Origin: Gymnothorax reevesii
Lineage: Eukaryota > Chordata > Actinopteri > Anguilliformes > Muraenidae
Length of the DNA stretch: 64,000 nucleotides
NCBI GenBank assembly: GCA_029721435.1
Contig: CM056587.1
Location: 13,227,167-13,291,166, forward strand
Reading direction: 5' to 3'
Within the stretch, counting starts at the first letter, position 1. The number at the start of each line of letters is the position of its first letter. Shown here piece by piece: positions 1-12,300 of the stretch. A program made the translations under genes and the position numbers. Below the pieces are notes generated by a model. The model was given only the letters and a program-made list of their open reading frames with translations. It was not told the origin of the DNA and did not search any database.

Positions 1-280
1 TCTAAATAATCTAGGACCACAATGAAAAAAAAGGAAAATCCAACCTTTAATTCAAGGGCATTTATTCAATGGGAATTATTTCCACATTAAGAAATATTTA
101 TTTGACATCAAATCATGTGTGCCACAATTATTGGCACCCCTGATGTTAATACTTTGTACAACCCCCTTTTGCCAACAAAACAGCACCTAATCTTCTCCTA
201 TGATGTTTCACAAGATGGGACAATACAGAAAGAGGGATCTTCGACAATTCCTCTTTGCACAATATCTCTAAATCATCCAG

Positions 281-1159
<879 letters not shown>

Positions 1160-1348
1160 GTTGAAGAGTGGATAAGAGAAATCACCTCTGTGTCACGTCA
1201 TATTTATACCCCAGGGAAACAGGAAGCAATGAATTACTAATTAAATGTTCCTAGATACTCTGATCAACTTTATAAACTACTGTAGAAATGACTTTCTGAT
1301 CAACTTTGTAAACTACTGTAGAAATGACAGAAATACAATTACATTTAT

Positions 1349-1472
1349 CATTCATTCATCTTCTAAACCCGCTTATTCCTCACTAGGGTCACGGGGCGAG
1401 CTGGAGCCTATCCCAGCTGACTACGGGCAACGGCAGGAACCCACCCTGGACAGGTTGCCAAATTACATTTGC
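1349..1472 (+). repeat. Dispersed fish repeat nested in transposon A, with target duplication
   Basis: The block containing GGAGCCTATCCCAGCTGAC and ACCCTGGACAGGTTGCC is a repeat tail seen throughout fish genomes. It is bounded by two 13-base copies of CAATTACATTTAT (1336-1348 and 1473-1485, the last base of the right copy matching), which reads as a target-site duplication from insertion into the older Tc1 element. The family name is not certain. Confidence 0.6.
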
Positions 1473-1717
1473 CAATTACATTTATTTCATAGGAATTGTT
1501 AGGGGTGCCAATAATTGCGGAACAGGTGATTTTATGAAAAAAAAATATTTCATGGATTTTTTTCCCCCCTTAAAATTCACCTGAGTTGAAGCGTACATTT
1601 TTCTACAATTTTCAGTGTGAGAGTATGCTTCTGCAATAGGAATTGAATTTATTTCAAGGCTTTTAACACATCTTAACCAGGGGTGCCAATAATTATGGAG
1701 ATGTGTATGTGTATATA

Positions 1718-2962
1718 CAGGTACTACCCAGAAAATTAGAATATTCTCAAAAAGTTCAAGTATTTCTGTAATTCAACTTAAAAGGTGAAACCTACATATT
1801 ATATAGACAAATAACATGCAAATCAATATATTTCAAGCTTTTATTTGTTTTGATTTTGCTGATTAGGACTTACAGCTCAAGAAAACCTCAAATTCAAAAA
1901 CTCAGAAAATTAGAATATCACATGAAATCAATTTAAAATAAATAAATAAATAAATAAAAAAGGATTTTAAATACAAAAATGTCTGGCCTCTGAAAGGAAA
2001 ATCTTGCATCTGTAATTAGTACTTGGTTGGAGCCCCTTTTGCACGAATGACTGCTTCAATCCAGCGTGGCATGAATGCTACCAGCCTGCGGCATTTCTCA
2101 GCTGTTATCGAAGACCAGCATGCTTCAATTACGGCCTTGAACTCTTCTTTATTGTTTGGTCTCTTTTCGTTCACTTTTCTCTTGACAATTCCCCATAGAT
2201 TTTCTATGCGGTTCAGGTCAGGTGAGATTGCGGGCCAATCAAGCACAGTAATCCCGTGGTTGTTGAACCAGGATTTGGTACTTTTGGCAGTGTGGGCAGG
2301 TGCCAAGTCCTGCTGGAAGATGAAGTCAGCATCCCCATAAAGCTGGTTCGTTGAAGCAAGCATTAAGTGCTCTAAGATGTTCTGGTAGACTGCTGCGTTT
2401 ACTCTGGACTTGAGAAGGCACAGGGAACCAACACCAGCAGCTGACATGGCTCCCCCAGTCATCAGAGACTGGGGAAACTTAACGCTGGACTTCATGCATT
2501 TTCCATCATGCGCCTCTCCAGTCTTCCTCCAGACTCTTGGACCTTTGTTGCCAAATGAGATGCAAAATTTTCTCTCATTAGAAAAGAGGACTTTAGACCA
2601 CTGGGAAACAGACCAGTTTTTCTTTTCTTTAGCCCAGTGGAGGTGCCTCTGGTGTTGCTTGCTGTTGAGGAGTGGCTTGACAACAGGAATTAGACATTTA
2701 AAGCCCATGTCCAGCATCCGCTTGTGTGTTGTTTCACACACAATATTGGTTATATTCACAATATTCTATTTTTTCAGAGTTTTTCTATTTGAGGTTTTAA
2801 TGAGCTGTAAATCATAATCATCAAAATTACAACAAACAATTGCTTGAGATATCTCACTTTGCATGTAATGAATCAATAAAATATATTAGTTTTACCTTTT
2901 ATGTTGAATTGCCAAAATAAACCGACTTTTACACGATATTCTAATTTTCCGAGTAGTACCTG
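1718..2962 (-). mobile_element. Tc1-like transposon B with complete inverted ends
   Basis: The ends are inverted copies of CAGGTACTAC(C/T)C(A/G)GAAAA and are flanked on each side by TA (1716-1717 and 2963-2964), the Tc1 target duplication. Each end is a long inverted repeat of about 200 bases with a second internal copy of the end motif (left near 1900-1925, right near 2750-2785), the IR/DR arrangement. The element is 1245 bp. It starts about 20 bases after transposon A and ends directly at an (AT)n tract. Confidence 0.9.
2016..2759 (-). pseudogene. Tc1-like transposase, N-terminally truncated, first catalytic Asp lost
   Basis: An open frame of 247 codons covers the end of the DNA-binding region and the whole catalytic domain. 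Members of the family are normally about 340 residues; about the first 100 are missing because the frame runs straight into the right inverted repeat. The second catalytic Asp (FQQDLAPAH) and the Glu (NRIENLW) are present with 34 residues between. The first position reads LFSNERKF instead of the usual LFSDE, so the first metal ligand is Asn. The protein ends in GAPTKY, the normal C-terminus. With no DNA-binding head and a lost catalytic Asp this copy should be inactive, although its ends could still be recognised by an enzyme made elsewhere. Confidence 0.88.
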
Positions 2963-2969
2963 TATATAC

Positions 2970-3034
<65 letters not shown>
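2963..3034. repeat. (AT)n microsatellite
   Basis: About 70 bases of alternating A and T, starting with a few TATACA units, directly abut the TA target site of transposon B. The tract may have grown from the TA-rich target. Confidence 0.95.
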
Positions 3035-3037
<3 letters not shown>

Positions 3038-3690
3038 TGATTCTTGAATGTATAAATGAAATGTATTTAAAAAGCTGTTAAGGCACAGGTACTTTGCTGG
3101 TAGATAGGTGACTCTTTTATCTTTATAGGCTGAGGAGTTCAATATTTCAAAGTGCCTGCAGTCTCAGGCTGAGGACCCAGTAGACACAGCAGCCTGGACG
3201 CAGTCTTCTGCCTGTGTATCTCTGACCCCCAGGTTCAGCGCTGCTGCTACTGGGCTGGAGATTTATAGCGTGACATTGTGCTGTGTGTTTTGTTTGATGT
3301 TGGCAGCATTCATTCCTTCCTTGTTCCTTATTGCTGCTCATTATTGTCAAGATCATAACACAAATTGAGCCTTTGAGTCTCTTTGAGTGCTAAGAATAAG
3401 CACTGATCAAACCGTCTTTTGAATGTATCTCTCTGGCGTTGTACACATTTATGTATCAGCATGCAGGATTCAGAGACTGGAACTGCGCATTTGTATTACT
3501 CTGTTCCAAGGGCAACGATCCATTAAGTTTGTCTCCCTCACCCCCATGCATTTAAATTAATGTCTATTTTCTATTTTGTCTGATAAGTAATTTATTGTAT
3601 GTCATACTATCTTTGGAAAAAAAATTAATAAAATATTTGTATCTGAATAATTTGTTTATTTCTCTTTGTTCTATGCATGGTGCTTGTGAA
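3035..3690. other. No gene seen
   Basis: I find no coding exon, RNA gene or clear transposon boundary here. Open frames are short and have no recognisable protein features. Confidence 0.5.
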
Positions 3691-4330
3691 TGTTTTTTTA
3701 GCTCATCTGGACCAAAGGACCGATGGACTTGTATAATGGCCTGCTTGTCAGTCTTCGTCGTTCGTTTGTTAGTACCATCTTCTCCAAAACTTTCTGCCAG
3801 ATCAACTTGAAACTTTAGGTATGCGTTCCTAACCGTGAGCACACCAAAGATTACCAAGCAGCCATCTTTAAAAGGCATTTTTCCACTGATAAGGCTGAAA
3901 TTTAGTTTATAGGTGCGATGCTAGATAGCAAGACTTGTATCATATACAACGGTTTTTGTCACACAGGGCATTTTGACCTTGATTTAACCTTTATCATTAT
4001 GCCACGCCTGTAAGTACTTCTATCATCTGTAAGCATCTTCTCCAAAACCGTCAGGCTGATGAAGCTGTGGCTTGGCTTAGATATTCCTACCTTCGAGTAA
4101 ACCAAAGTTTGTAAACAGAATACATAGCAGATTTTCAATCCAGTCGCCAGGTAGAAAATGCCTATTTCTGATGCCTCTTAATTCTGCCTTTTCTGAACTT
4201 GTACTGAACTTTGGTACTCAGGCGCTAAGCAACTGGACTCAAGACATTTACAACAGATTTTGTCATTCAGGGGATTTTCATCTTGATTTGATCATTATGC
4301 CATGCACGCACAATTTTCCAAAACGTTCAT
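3690..4330. repeat. Diverged dispersed repeat, same family as 50800-51880
   Basis: Shared blocks such as GCATTTTGACCTTGATTT, GCAGCCATCTTTAAAA and CATCTTCTCCAAAAC recur inside this stretch and again in intron 1 of fam171b. Here about two worn units are visible. No coding potential or inverted ends were seen; the family is not identified. Confidence 0.55.
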
Positions 4331-4682
4331 TCAGGAACCGCGGCATCAAGTAAGTAGAAACTTTGCATACCTCTTCCAAAGGTAAGTTCATATTTAACAC
4401 TAGTTTAATTTTTTCCTGTATTTTTTGCCAATATTTTTTAAAATTTGGGACTGTTCCAGAATGCATGTCTTTGATTGCCCACCAAGCCACAGCCTGTCCT
4501 GCAGAGAGCAGATGTTGAGCTAAATTTGGAAATAATGAAAGGTTTTTGAAGTACCTTATCTTTCCGTTCCATTCATATTCTCTCTTGTGGGACCATTTAT
4601 GACTGTCGTTTAATGTTTTTATCCTCATTTCATCTGGTGTGACCACATTCATTTCCAATCCCCATCTTTCATTAATATCCAT
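4278..4682 (-). pseudogene. Possible L1-like LINE ORF2 C-terminal relic
   Basis: A 134-codon minus-strand frame has the spacing and residues of the region after the reverse transcriptase in fish L1/Tx1-like elements. A W..E..V/T..E opening is followed by KIRYF, a P-x-L-x-x-x-L stretch, a W.....H.......F.KYW motif and the closing KI..VL...LPL (for example FKKYWQKIQEKI). The catalytic YADD region is absent, so this is a 3' fragment at best. Its left end overlaps the diverged repeat at 3690-4330. The match is by pattern only; chance is possible. Confidence 0.4.
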
Positions 4683-4713
4683 GTTGTTATGCTTATGAAA
4701 AATTATAATTAGG

Positions 4714-5733
4714 AGTCCAGGGGAAGAACGGGCATGGTCATATAATGGGAAATCTGAGAAAACCTATTTTCAAAGCTTCAAAACTTGCAGTTCAAACTGG
4801 GTTTTATTTACAGTTAGGTCATTTACTGCATGAAAATAGATCTATTTCTGAATGTGTTCCAAAAAAATACTTGTGTTTGATTTATTTGACTGCAGTGTGT
4901 GTTTTTAAAAAAGATCACCCTTTTGGACAAAGCCTATTTTTCCATTGGAAACAGAATGTAAAATAAACCTAGAGAATTGTGAGTCTAAGGTTTTAATCAC
5001 ATTCCGTACCTTAAATGATTTTTTATCCTTTGCAGACATAAAAGAGATGTATTATTTTCTGTTGACTCAGTAAGGTGAATTGATGTCAATCATTTTGAGA
5101 GTACTGAGCAAGGGCTGCAACTTAAAACTTTTAAAATCCTCAAATTTAAATAGACAAAAAGGAACACAAAAAGTTATCAAATCAGAATATTATTGAAATA
5201 ATACATTGATAATACGAGGAATAAAAAAGGATATATGCTGATTTCTAGTCTATTCTAGTCTATTTCTAGTCTTTTCAAGAATTCATCTTGCTTGTCTTTC
5301 TTAGGAAGTCGGTTGAAACATCTGACCAAGCTGCCTCTATCTGCCTCGCTACTGGCTTCAAAGCGCTTAAATCTTTAACACTTAAAATCCTCACCAGTCA
5401 GGTGAATCAAGAGACGTTGTCTTTTTAACTCCTTCGATTTCCTACCAATAACTTTCCTCTTCCTAGGCTTGTCAGTGACCGTGGCATTTTCGACAGCGTT
5501 TGCCATTTTGTCATGCTAATGGAGTCATATGACTGGGACTATGCCCTATTTTCCACTGTACGATTGGACTATGCTTGTTCTATCACTGTCCTTCAATCTT
5601 TTCATGGCCCGCTATGCGTGAATATTCTCGTTATCCCTTTTATCCGAAAAAAAAGGGAAAGTTAGTGCCATTGGGCAGGGGGAGCAACTATAAAAATGTG
5701 ATTTTGTGACCATGCCCGTTCTTCCTCTGGACT
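4714..5733. mobile_element. Non-autonomous DNA element with 27-bp inverted ends
   Basis: AGTCCAGGGGAAGAACGGGC followed by ATGGTCA (4714-4740) is repeated in inverted form at 5707-5733 with a single mismatch. The 1020-bp body has no credible transposase frame. I could not see a convincing target duplication, so the superfamily is open. Confidence 0.65.
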
Positions 5734-7798
5734 TTTCTATTGCTCACGAGTGTTTTAGGGTGTAAAAGTGTGCCTTAGGGGTTAGTTTCATGCCACTGCT
5801 GGCTGTCCTCCTCATGCCGGGTATTTGCCGCTCGGGTTCCATTATCATTGGGCTGTTTCTCCTCCTCTCCAGAAATAAAAGTGGTTTCTCCTCTTTTACT
5901 TTCCCTTATTTAATTGTGCCAAAGATACTTAAATGTCGCCTTTTATGTTTCCTGCTCCCAAATAAAAAAATGCAGTACTTTGCCAAATAAACTGAAAGAC
6001 AGCAAGATATGTTTGGTTTGAAACAATGAGAGACACTATAGCCAAATGAAAACTCTCTCTGTGTGACAGGCTCCATGAATAAATCTCTGTCTCGTCGATT
6101 TCTAGTGTTGATTTATCATTGTAATGATCTTGCCGTTTTAAAAATAAAACCTCACAATGAATAATTAGGTTTTTTTCTGACTCCCTCAGCGCAGACCTAA
6201 GAGCAGTTGGCCCCAGCTGGGTAATGAGCATGCCGAGGCTGAGATATGTTGTATATTTTAAGGTTCCTCCTGCTGGCTTCTTCATTATTTCAGTGACTGT
6301 GATGCAACATGTGAAGGTCATATGCCATTATTAGGTCACACAGCATTCAGAAAAATATATTCCTCATCAAATTGCTTCATTTTAAAGCTGCTGAATACTT
6401 CCCTTTTTAATTCTGTTGAAGGTTGCAGGAGCATCTTCAGAGGATGCTGGAGCACCAATGACCAAATTGACTGTTTGTCAAAACTACGATGAACCCATTC
6501 TTTTCCATCACATTTTTATTTGCAAAATACAGGAAGCAGCAGTAACATTTCATGTTCCTGATAATTTGTTTCCCCTGCAATCTGGCTTTCTGCTTCAGTT
6601 TTGTTAATTGATTCTCATTATTCAACCAGAAGGCACTCGGAGAGCACTGACCTCCGCTGTTATCTAATTTGTTGGTGGAGGAATTCGGATTCAGATTTTT
6701 TTCCTTGCATAGAGTATTTGTACAAAGTAGTAATCTGACAGCTGGTGTGGGAGTTAGTGTTCCCTGACAACAGTACGCAACAGATTCTTTCAGATCCTGG
6801 ATCAAGGGACATATCTTTCCCAAAATCGAATAACCTCCTCCCAAGCACAGTGTCTATCAAAATACAAAATTTCATTGACGTCCATCCGGAACTTTTTGAG
6901 ATATGTAAAAGATATCCCGTTAATGTCATGGTTTGCTATGTGCTTTTTGTTTTCTTTGTAACTCTCAGCCCTGACGACATCATTTTCTTTCCACATCGGA
7001 TTTTTAACCCAGCTGGCTGATTACTCCTGGGCGGTCCTTCCTGGAGTCTATTTAAGCCTGAAGTCGCCACGCCTCCATCACTGAAGTGTTTGATATCACT
7101 TTTCTCACTTCGGCCTAACTTCTTTAGGTTATTTGGCACTGTTGTCAGGTGCCTTGTTTTAGTTTTCTCTCTTATTGAGATTTGTTTTTCTATCTGATTG
7201 CTCACTTCGTTTCTGGCTTTTAAGCTTTTCGTTTTTTTCAGGAACGCGAGCTTGTTTCCGCTCTTATTTAGCTCTATTACCGTCAGCTGCGTCGGCTCTC
7301 TGCTTGATGCAGCTTCGCCAACCGCGGCATCTGAAACTCCACTATTTCCAGCCATTACAGTTAACTGATGAAGGAGCAAACAAACCCTGATGAAAACATT
7401 GTGTCTTCTGGCGAAAGTAAAATTATTGTCTCATTGCTTTTCCGCTCCTTCTGTGCATTTCACACCTTTGCCCTAAACTGTTCTTCATTGTTAATCATTG
7501 GCTTTATACATTTAAGTTCCTATCTTTGTCTTATCCTTTGCCAGATTGTTAGACGTGCCTTTGTGTATCAACCTACTCACCAGTGGGTTTTCCTCTCCAG
7601 TTCTAGTTCCTTCATCTGCCCTGTGTTCATGTTGGCCATTTCTCATTCCTGTGCATTTGCACAGATGTTGGAAAGGCTATGTTGGGTCACTCATAGGCCA
7701 TGTCCAAAGCAGCTTCCAAACTGCTGTGCCCTCGAAATATGCATAACCTGAGACTCACGCAAAATACCCAAAATTCACATTCTCACGGCACACAGTCT
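5734..7798. other. No gene seen
   Basis: Frames of 60-147 codons occur on both strands, but they overlap each other and show no domain, signal or splice pattern. I see nothing else I can support here. Confidence 0.5.
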
Positions 7799-8137
7799 CA
7801 TTATTTTCAAATATGTCTATACCAAATAAAATACTGTTCATGCGGCTTTCTGTATATCGTTGGTCGGGTAACATAACATAGCATGGGTGGCGAAAACAGA
7901 CCTTTCAACCCAACTGGGCTGGCCATTTTGCTACATATTAGATACACTTTGGGGATAGGAAAATGGCCATCCTAGTTGGGCTGAATAGCTTGTTCTTGCC
8001 ACTCATGTTATGTTATGTTATGTTATGTTATGTTATGTTATGTTATGTTATGTTATGTTATTCTCCCCGAAGTAGTGTATAGAAAACCATATGAACAGTA
8101 TTTTATTTCTTATAGATATATTTAGTAATAATAAGTA
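7799..8137. mobile_element. Fold-back (palindromic) element, about 340 bp
   Basis: The left arm (about 7799-7925) reads AAATAAAATACTGTTCAT, then AACATAACATAGCATGGGTG, then CAACCCAACTGGGCTGGCCA. The right arm (about 7965-8137) carries the reverse complements in mirrored order with scattered mismatches. The whole unit would fold into one hairpin, as a MITE with very long inverted repeats does. The right arm is longer because its AACAT/ATGTT motif has expanded into a tandem array. The target duplication was not resolved. Confidence 0.78.
8005..8060. repeat. (ATGTT)n pentanucleotide array
   Basis: About eleven uninterrupted ATGTT units lie inside the right arm of the fold-back element. The left arm has only two to three of the complementary units. 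Confidence 0.95.
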
Positions 8138-8164
8138 TTTACAAGTTTGCTACTGTTAAATGGG

Positions 8165-8990
8165 AGACAAGATTTGCTCATATCTGAAAAAGTTGGGACA
8201 TGAAAAATATAAATAAAAAGGAAAGCAGTAAAATGTAAATAATCCTTGACTTGCATTAGATTAAAAATAAGGCAAAGCATTTTGTGTTTTTATCCTGTAT
8301 TTTATTGTGTATGATGGAAATAAACACACTTTCAGAATTTTGCTCATGCAACATGCCCCTGAAAAGTTGGGACAGGGGTGTTTGTCAACTTTCCTGGGAG
8401 CTTTATAAGTAATTCTAGTAGTTACAGGTTTGAAGAATTTTACCATTCTTTTGTGTTATACAGCTTCAGCTGCTCTGGCGCCCAGGGTCATTATTTTTGT
8501 GCTTTGTGTCTCTTACAGCACTGCATGTCTTTAAGGAGACAGGCCTGGACTAAGCTGAGCTTATCTAGCAGCCACACTCTCCAATTAGTAAGCCATGCCG
8601 CGGTAACATATGGGGAATATGGCTTGCCGTTGCCTTATTTAAATAAGCACGGGTATTGTTCAACCAACATGACATAAAATGTTGCTCAAAATACAAATAT
8701 GTCCCTCAACATCAATGGGACTAACAGAACACTTTGCATGACACCCAGTACAACCCCATACCATGACAAATGCTTGCTTTTGAACCTGACGTTGACAAAG
8801 ACCTGGGTCTATCTCTTCTTTGGCTTGAAAGCGCAAAGAAGGCCCTTTACTCTGTCAACAGTTTGACAGATCCTACAACAGCATGTTTCCCCTCTGGATC
8901 AGTGCCCATCAGGAGAGCTCAAAGCCCAGAGAGGACAGAGTTTCAGGATGTTTCTGACACGAGCTTTTTGATGCATAATAAAGTCTTCAC
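8165..8990 (-). pseudogene. Worn Tc1-like element relic
   Basis: The motif AAAAGTTGGGACA occurs at about 8187 and again near 8362, as in the ends of the fish Tc1 family whose better copy lies at 24513-26099. Farther right, about 8735-8830, TACAACCCCATACCATGACA and CTTGCTTTTGAACCTGACG correspond to the minus-strand coding part of that family. No frame longer than a few dozen codons survives. Confidence 0.55.
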
Positions 8991-10740
8991 TTGAGTTTCC
9001 ATATGCAATGTTGAATGCCATTTATTAATTATGCAATTTTTAGGGCTTTTCAAAGTAAGCCCAGCCCATGCGGTTATATTTTCACAAAAGCATGTCTGTT
9101 TTCAATACATCTGGAGGACCAAAATCAGGGACCCTCTGTATTAATTTTGCTTACAGGTCCATGTTCATGCTCCATCCTGTACATGAATATATGTTGGCAA
9201 TTTTACATTGAACAATCCATATTGTTAGACTCATTGCATAAATGCCCAAGTCTTATTTCTGCCAAAATAAAATATTGGCTGCCTGCTCTTTTGTGTTGGC
9301 AAAGTTTTTTTCCCCTTTTTTCTCGAAACCTTGAAAATTGTAAAATTAAAATAAAATGCATTCCCTTAAATTATGAAAAATAAATTTAAAAAACCTTCAA
9401 AATGAGAGTACTTGTATTGTTACTGGATCAAGAGTAATTTAAAGCTGATTAAAATGATCTGACTCCTTGAAAAATTATACTTAATCTCCTGCACTAATAA
9501 TGATACACGGACGGCTGCATGTGATTGTACAGTGGCTCTGTATTGGATTGCCATCTAGCTTTATAGATTGTGATGCGCCTCTGGCTGGTACCGCTTACAA
9601 TTACAATTACAAAATAGAAATTGAATGTATTTACAATGGCAGTATGTGTACAGGCAAGTGTCTACAGGGTACAGATATTCTATGACCTGCATGGGTGTTA
9701 TAATTAGCTCCATGCCCTTGTTGAATTTATGATGTGAAGAATTCAGACTGTTCTGGACTGAAACTAAGGTTCGATAACTGGTGTATTAACACAATGTTTG
9801 CTGAGTGTTTTAGATTTAATCGAAATTCAGGAGCTGCAGATAAGAAAGCTGAAAGAATTGTGCACCTGAAATTACTCTGAATTATATTACTTTTATTTTT
9901 TTTCCACATGCAGGTATATGGCTGTCCAGTACTTCTCAGCAGTCACTATGCTGACAGAATTCCATATCTGACGATTTAAAGCAAGCGATACCGTAGGAAA
10001 TGTGGGAGGTGAGGAAACAATTTGCCGAACTTTTTTAAAACTCCTTTGACAGCTGAGAAAACTGGGAACTTAGGATCAGTGGCAACATAAAAGCAGTGAT
10101 GTGGTTTCAGCTGTGCGCAGATGGCTAAGTAATGCAATTTGGAGATGGCTGCCCTGAAGCTGGAGCTGATACGTGTCCAGTGGCGGCTGCTAAAATGATC
10201 CACATGGCTTCCTGTCAGCGTTGTCCTGGTGATGCGAGGTCGTGGAATGGGTCCTGGGGTATCGCTTTCACCAGGGGCACTGCAGTCACACACTCCATAA
10301 CCTGAATTAAATCTGTTTGTGTACTTTGGGAGTTGAACAAAACGTGTGAAATGTTCCTGATTGTGGACGATTTGAGCACTGAATCTTTTTATTGCATCAA
10401 TTAAAAGCTACAAACTTATGTGAGACAGTAACAGTCTGCAAGTGACCATTAAGTTGGATACAGAAGTGCTAAAATAGCATTTTCAGGATAACTGCATTTT
10501 TGAATGAGAGCACAGTCCTTGTTCATTAGAGGCAGTATTGTACTCAACTGGAGGCAGTGTAAAATTTCCCTCTCATACAATTAATATCTATTTATAACTC
10601 ATGCAGAAAAGTGAGAATTTACTGTAAAAACAAAAAAAGATATCCTTTCCTGCGCTCAATAGAAAAATTCAAATGTTTTGTAATTTTAAACCAGTTTAAT
10701 GCGAAGTCTGTGAAATCAAGCGAGAGGGATCCCGAGGCAA
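8991..10740. other. No gene seen
   Basis: I find no exon, RNA gene or transposon end that I can support. The frames present are short and featureless. Confidence 0.5.
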
Positions 10741-11290
10741 CCATAGACTGTATAAAAAGATGGACGAAGCAACTGTGACGTCACCCATTGGTTTCTGCAT
10801 ACCATTTAAGAAGCCTTGATTTTGGCAATGTCAATACCGCCATTTTGGCATTTTGAAACAGGAGGTGATTCCTATTGGATGAGAGCGTTAACTGAATATC
10901 CAGGGAGGAGTTGAGGGGTGGATCTACGGAAGGATCTGACCGTATCATAGGAGGACGAGAGGATAGCCATGCCCCTAAAGCGTATTCTGGCTTGTCCTTT
11001 ATTTTAGTCTACAAAAGTATTGGGACCATAATTCACAAACATGAACATCATGATATATGGAAGGAGACTTGCAACTTGCGATAGATACCATAAAATAATG
11101 TGGAAAATCATTATTGAAATAATAAATCAGGTGGGAAAGTAGGGTCACTTTCTCATAGACTTTTATAGGATTGAACTTGTTTCTACAATCACCGATTGCT
11201 GGCCATTAAATAGAATGCAAATTTGAGAGATTTCTGCATTGGACTCAGTTTTCAGACCCAGGTGCTGCTTATATCTTGTTATACAGTCCA
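10741..11290. mobile_element. MITE-like repeat with CCATAGACTGTATAA ends
   Basis: CCATAGACTGTATAA near 10741 is matched by the inverted TTATACAGTCCATGG near 11274-11288. The left part also carries GACGTCACCCATTGGTTTCTG, a block I recognise as widely dispersed in fish genomes. No transposase frame is present. GGCAA-like bases lie just outside both ends but do not align cleanly enough to call a target duplication. Confidence 0.6.
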
Positions 11291-11380
11291 TGGCGGCAAT
11301 ATTAATGACCTTTGTAGTCTGCAGCGAATAACTTGCTGCAAACTTTTATAAATAAATATTTTGACAGATTCAATTATTAA

Positions 11381-12296
11381 CCCTCAAGCGACCGAGTATT
11401 TTTAGCAACTGAAATGACCCGATGTGTTTTATGCAAAAATACTTATTTTTAATGACTATATTTATGTTCATCACATCCAGACAGCTTCATTTATGTATGG
11501 CAGTTGTAAGTAAATGATCAAATGCAAAAAATTAAGCATTTTGATAATTTATTTTTGAATGCTAAGAAAAATTCAAAGTTTTGTGGGGTCATTTATGACC
11601 CCAAAAACTATACATGTTTTTTGACCGTATTATCATAGATTTATGGCAATGGTCAATTTTTATTCACTAACCTTTGCCTCTCAGAACTAGGATAACATGG
11701 TCTGCAGCTGTATGTGCCCTTGCAAAGGAAGATATATTTTCATTTGTGTGTGTGTCTATCTGTCCGTCACAAACTTCACCCAAAAAACCAATGGTGCAAT
11801 CTGCACCAAAATTTACATAGATGTCATAATTAGTCCAAGGATCAAATTGCTAAAATTTGATCTCATCTGAGCCGAGTACTATGAAACTAAAAAAAAGAAT
11901 TTTGGATTAAAAATTGAATTTGCCAGATGAACGGATTGAGTGTTTTTTTGTCATTTGATGGATGGTTTGTAGCCCCACAGAGTTTGGATTTTCTATCTCA
12001 ATAAAATCTAGTCATAATAAACGTAATAACATTGGCTTTGAATGAGGGATGACACCTTGGAGTGCTTTTTTGTCAACAAAACTTTCTCTGGGGTCATAAG
12101 TGGCCCCATATATCTTTCAGTTGTCTTTGATACAGCAATAGGTCAATTCCTCTGAAAAAAATTCGTTGGAGGAACAGCCTAACAAATTCATCGAAGGAAA
12201 CATGATATGAAATATCATTTCTGATATGAAATATTAAAACAGCTCATAAAAATGTTCGTCTGGGGTCATAAATGACCCCACTCGGTTGCTTGAGAG
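11381..12296. mobile_element. piggyBac-type non-autonomous element in a TTAA site
   Basis: The ends CCCTCAAGCGACCGAG (11381-11396) and CTCGGTTGCTTGAGAG (12281-12296) are inverted copies with few mismatches. TTAA flanks each side (11377-11380 and 12297-12300), the target duplication typical of piggyBac and related TTAA elements. The 916-bp body has no transposase. It holds three copies of an 18-base palindrome, GGGGTCAT..ATGACCCC, at 11585-11602, 12090-12107 (worn) and 12262-12279. Confidence 0.82.
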
Positions 12297-12300
12297 TTAA

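Noticed and set aside
6936..7379. 147-codon minus-strand frame as a gene
   Set aside because: It is rich in K, S and T with no recognisable motif, overlaps other frames, and lacks exon signals.
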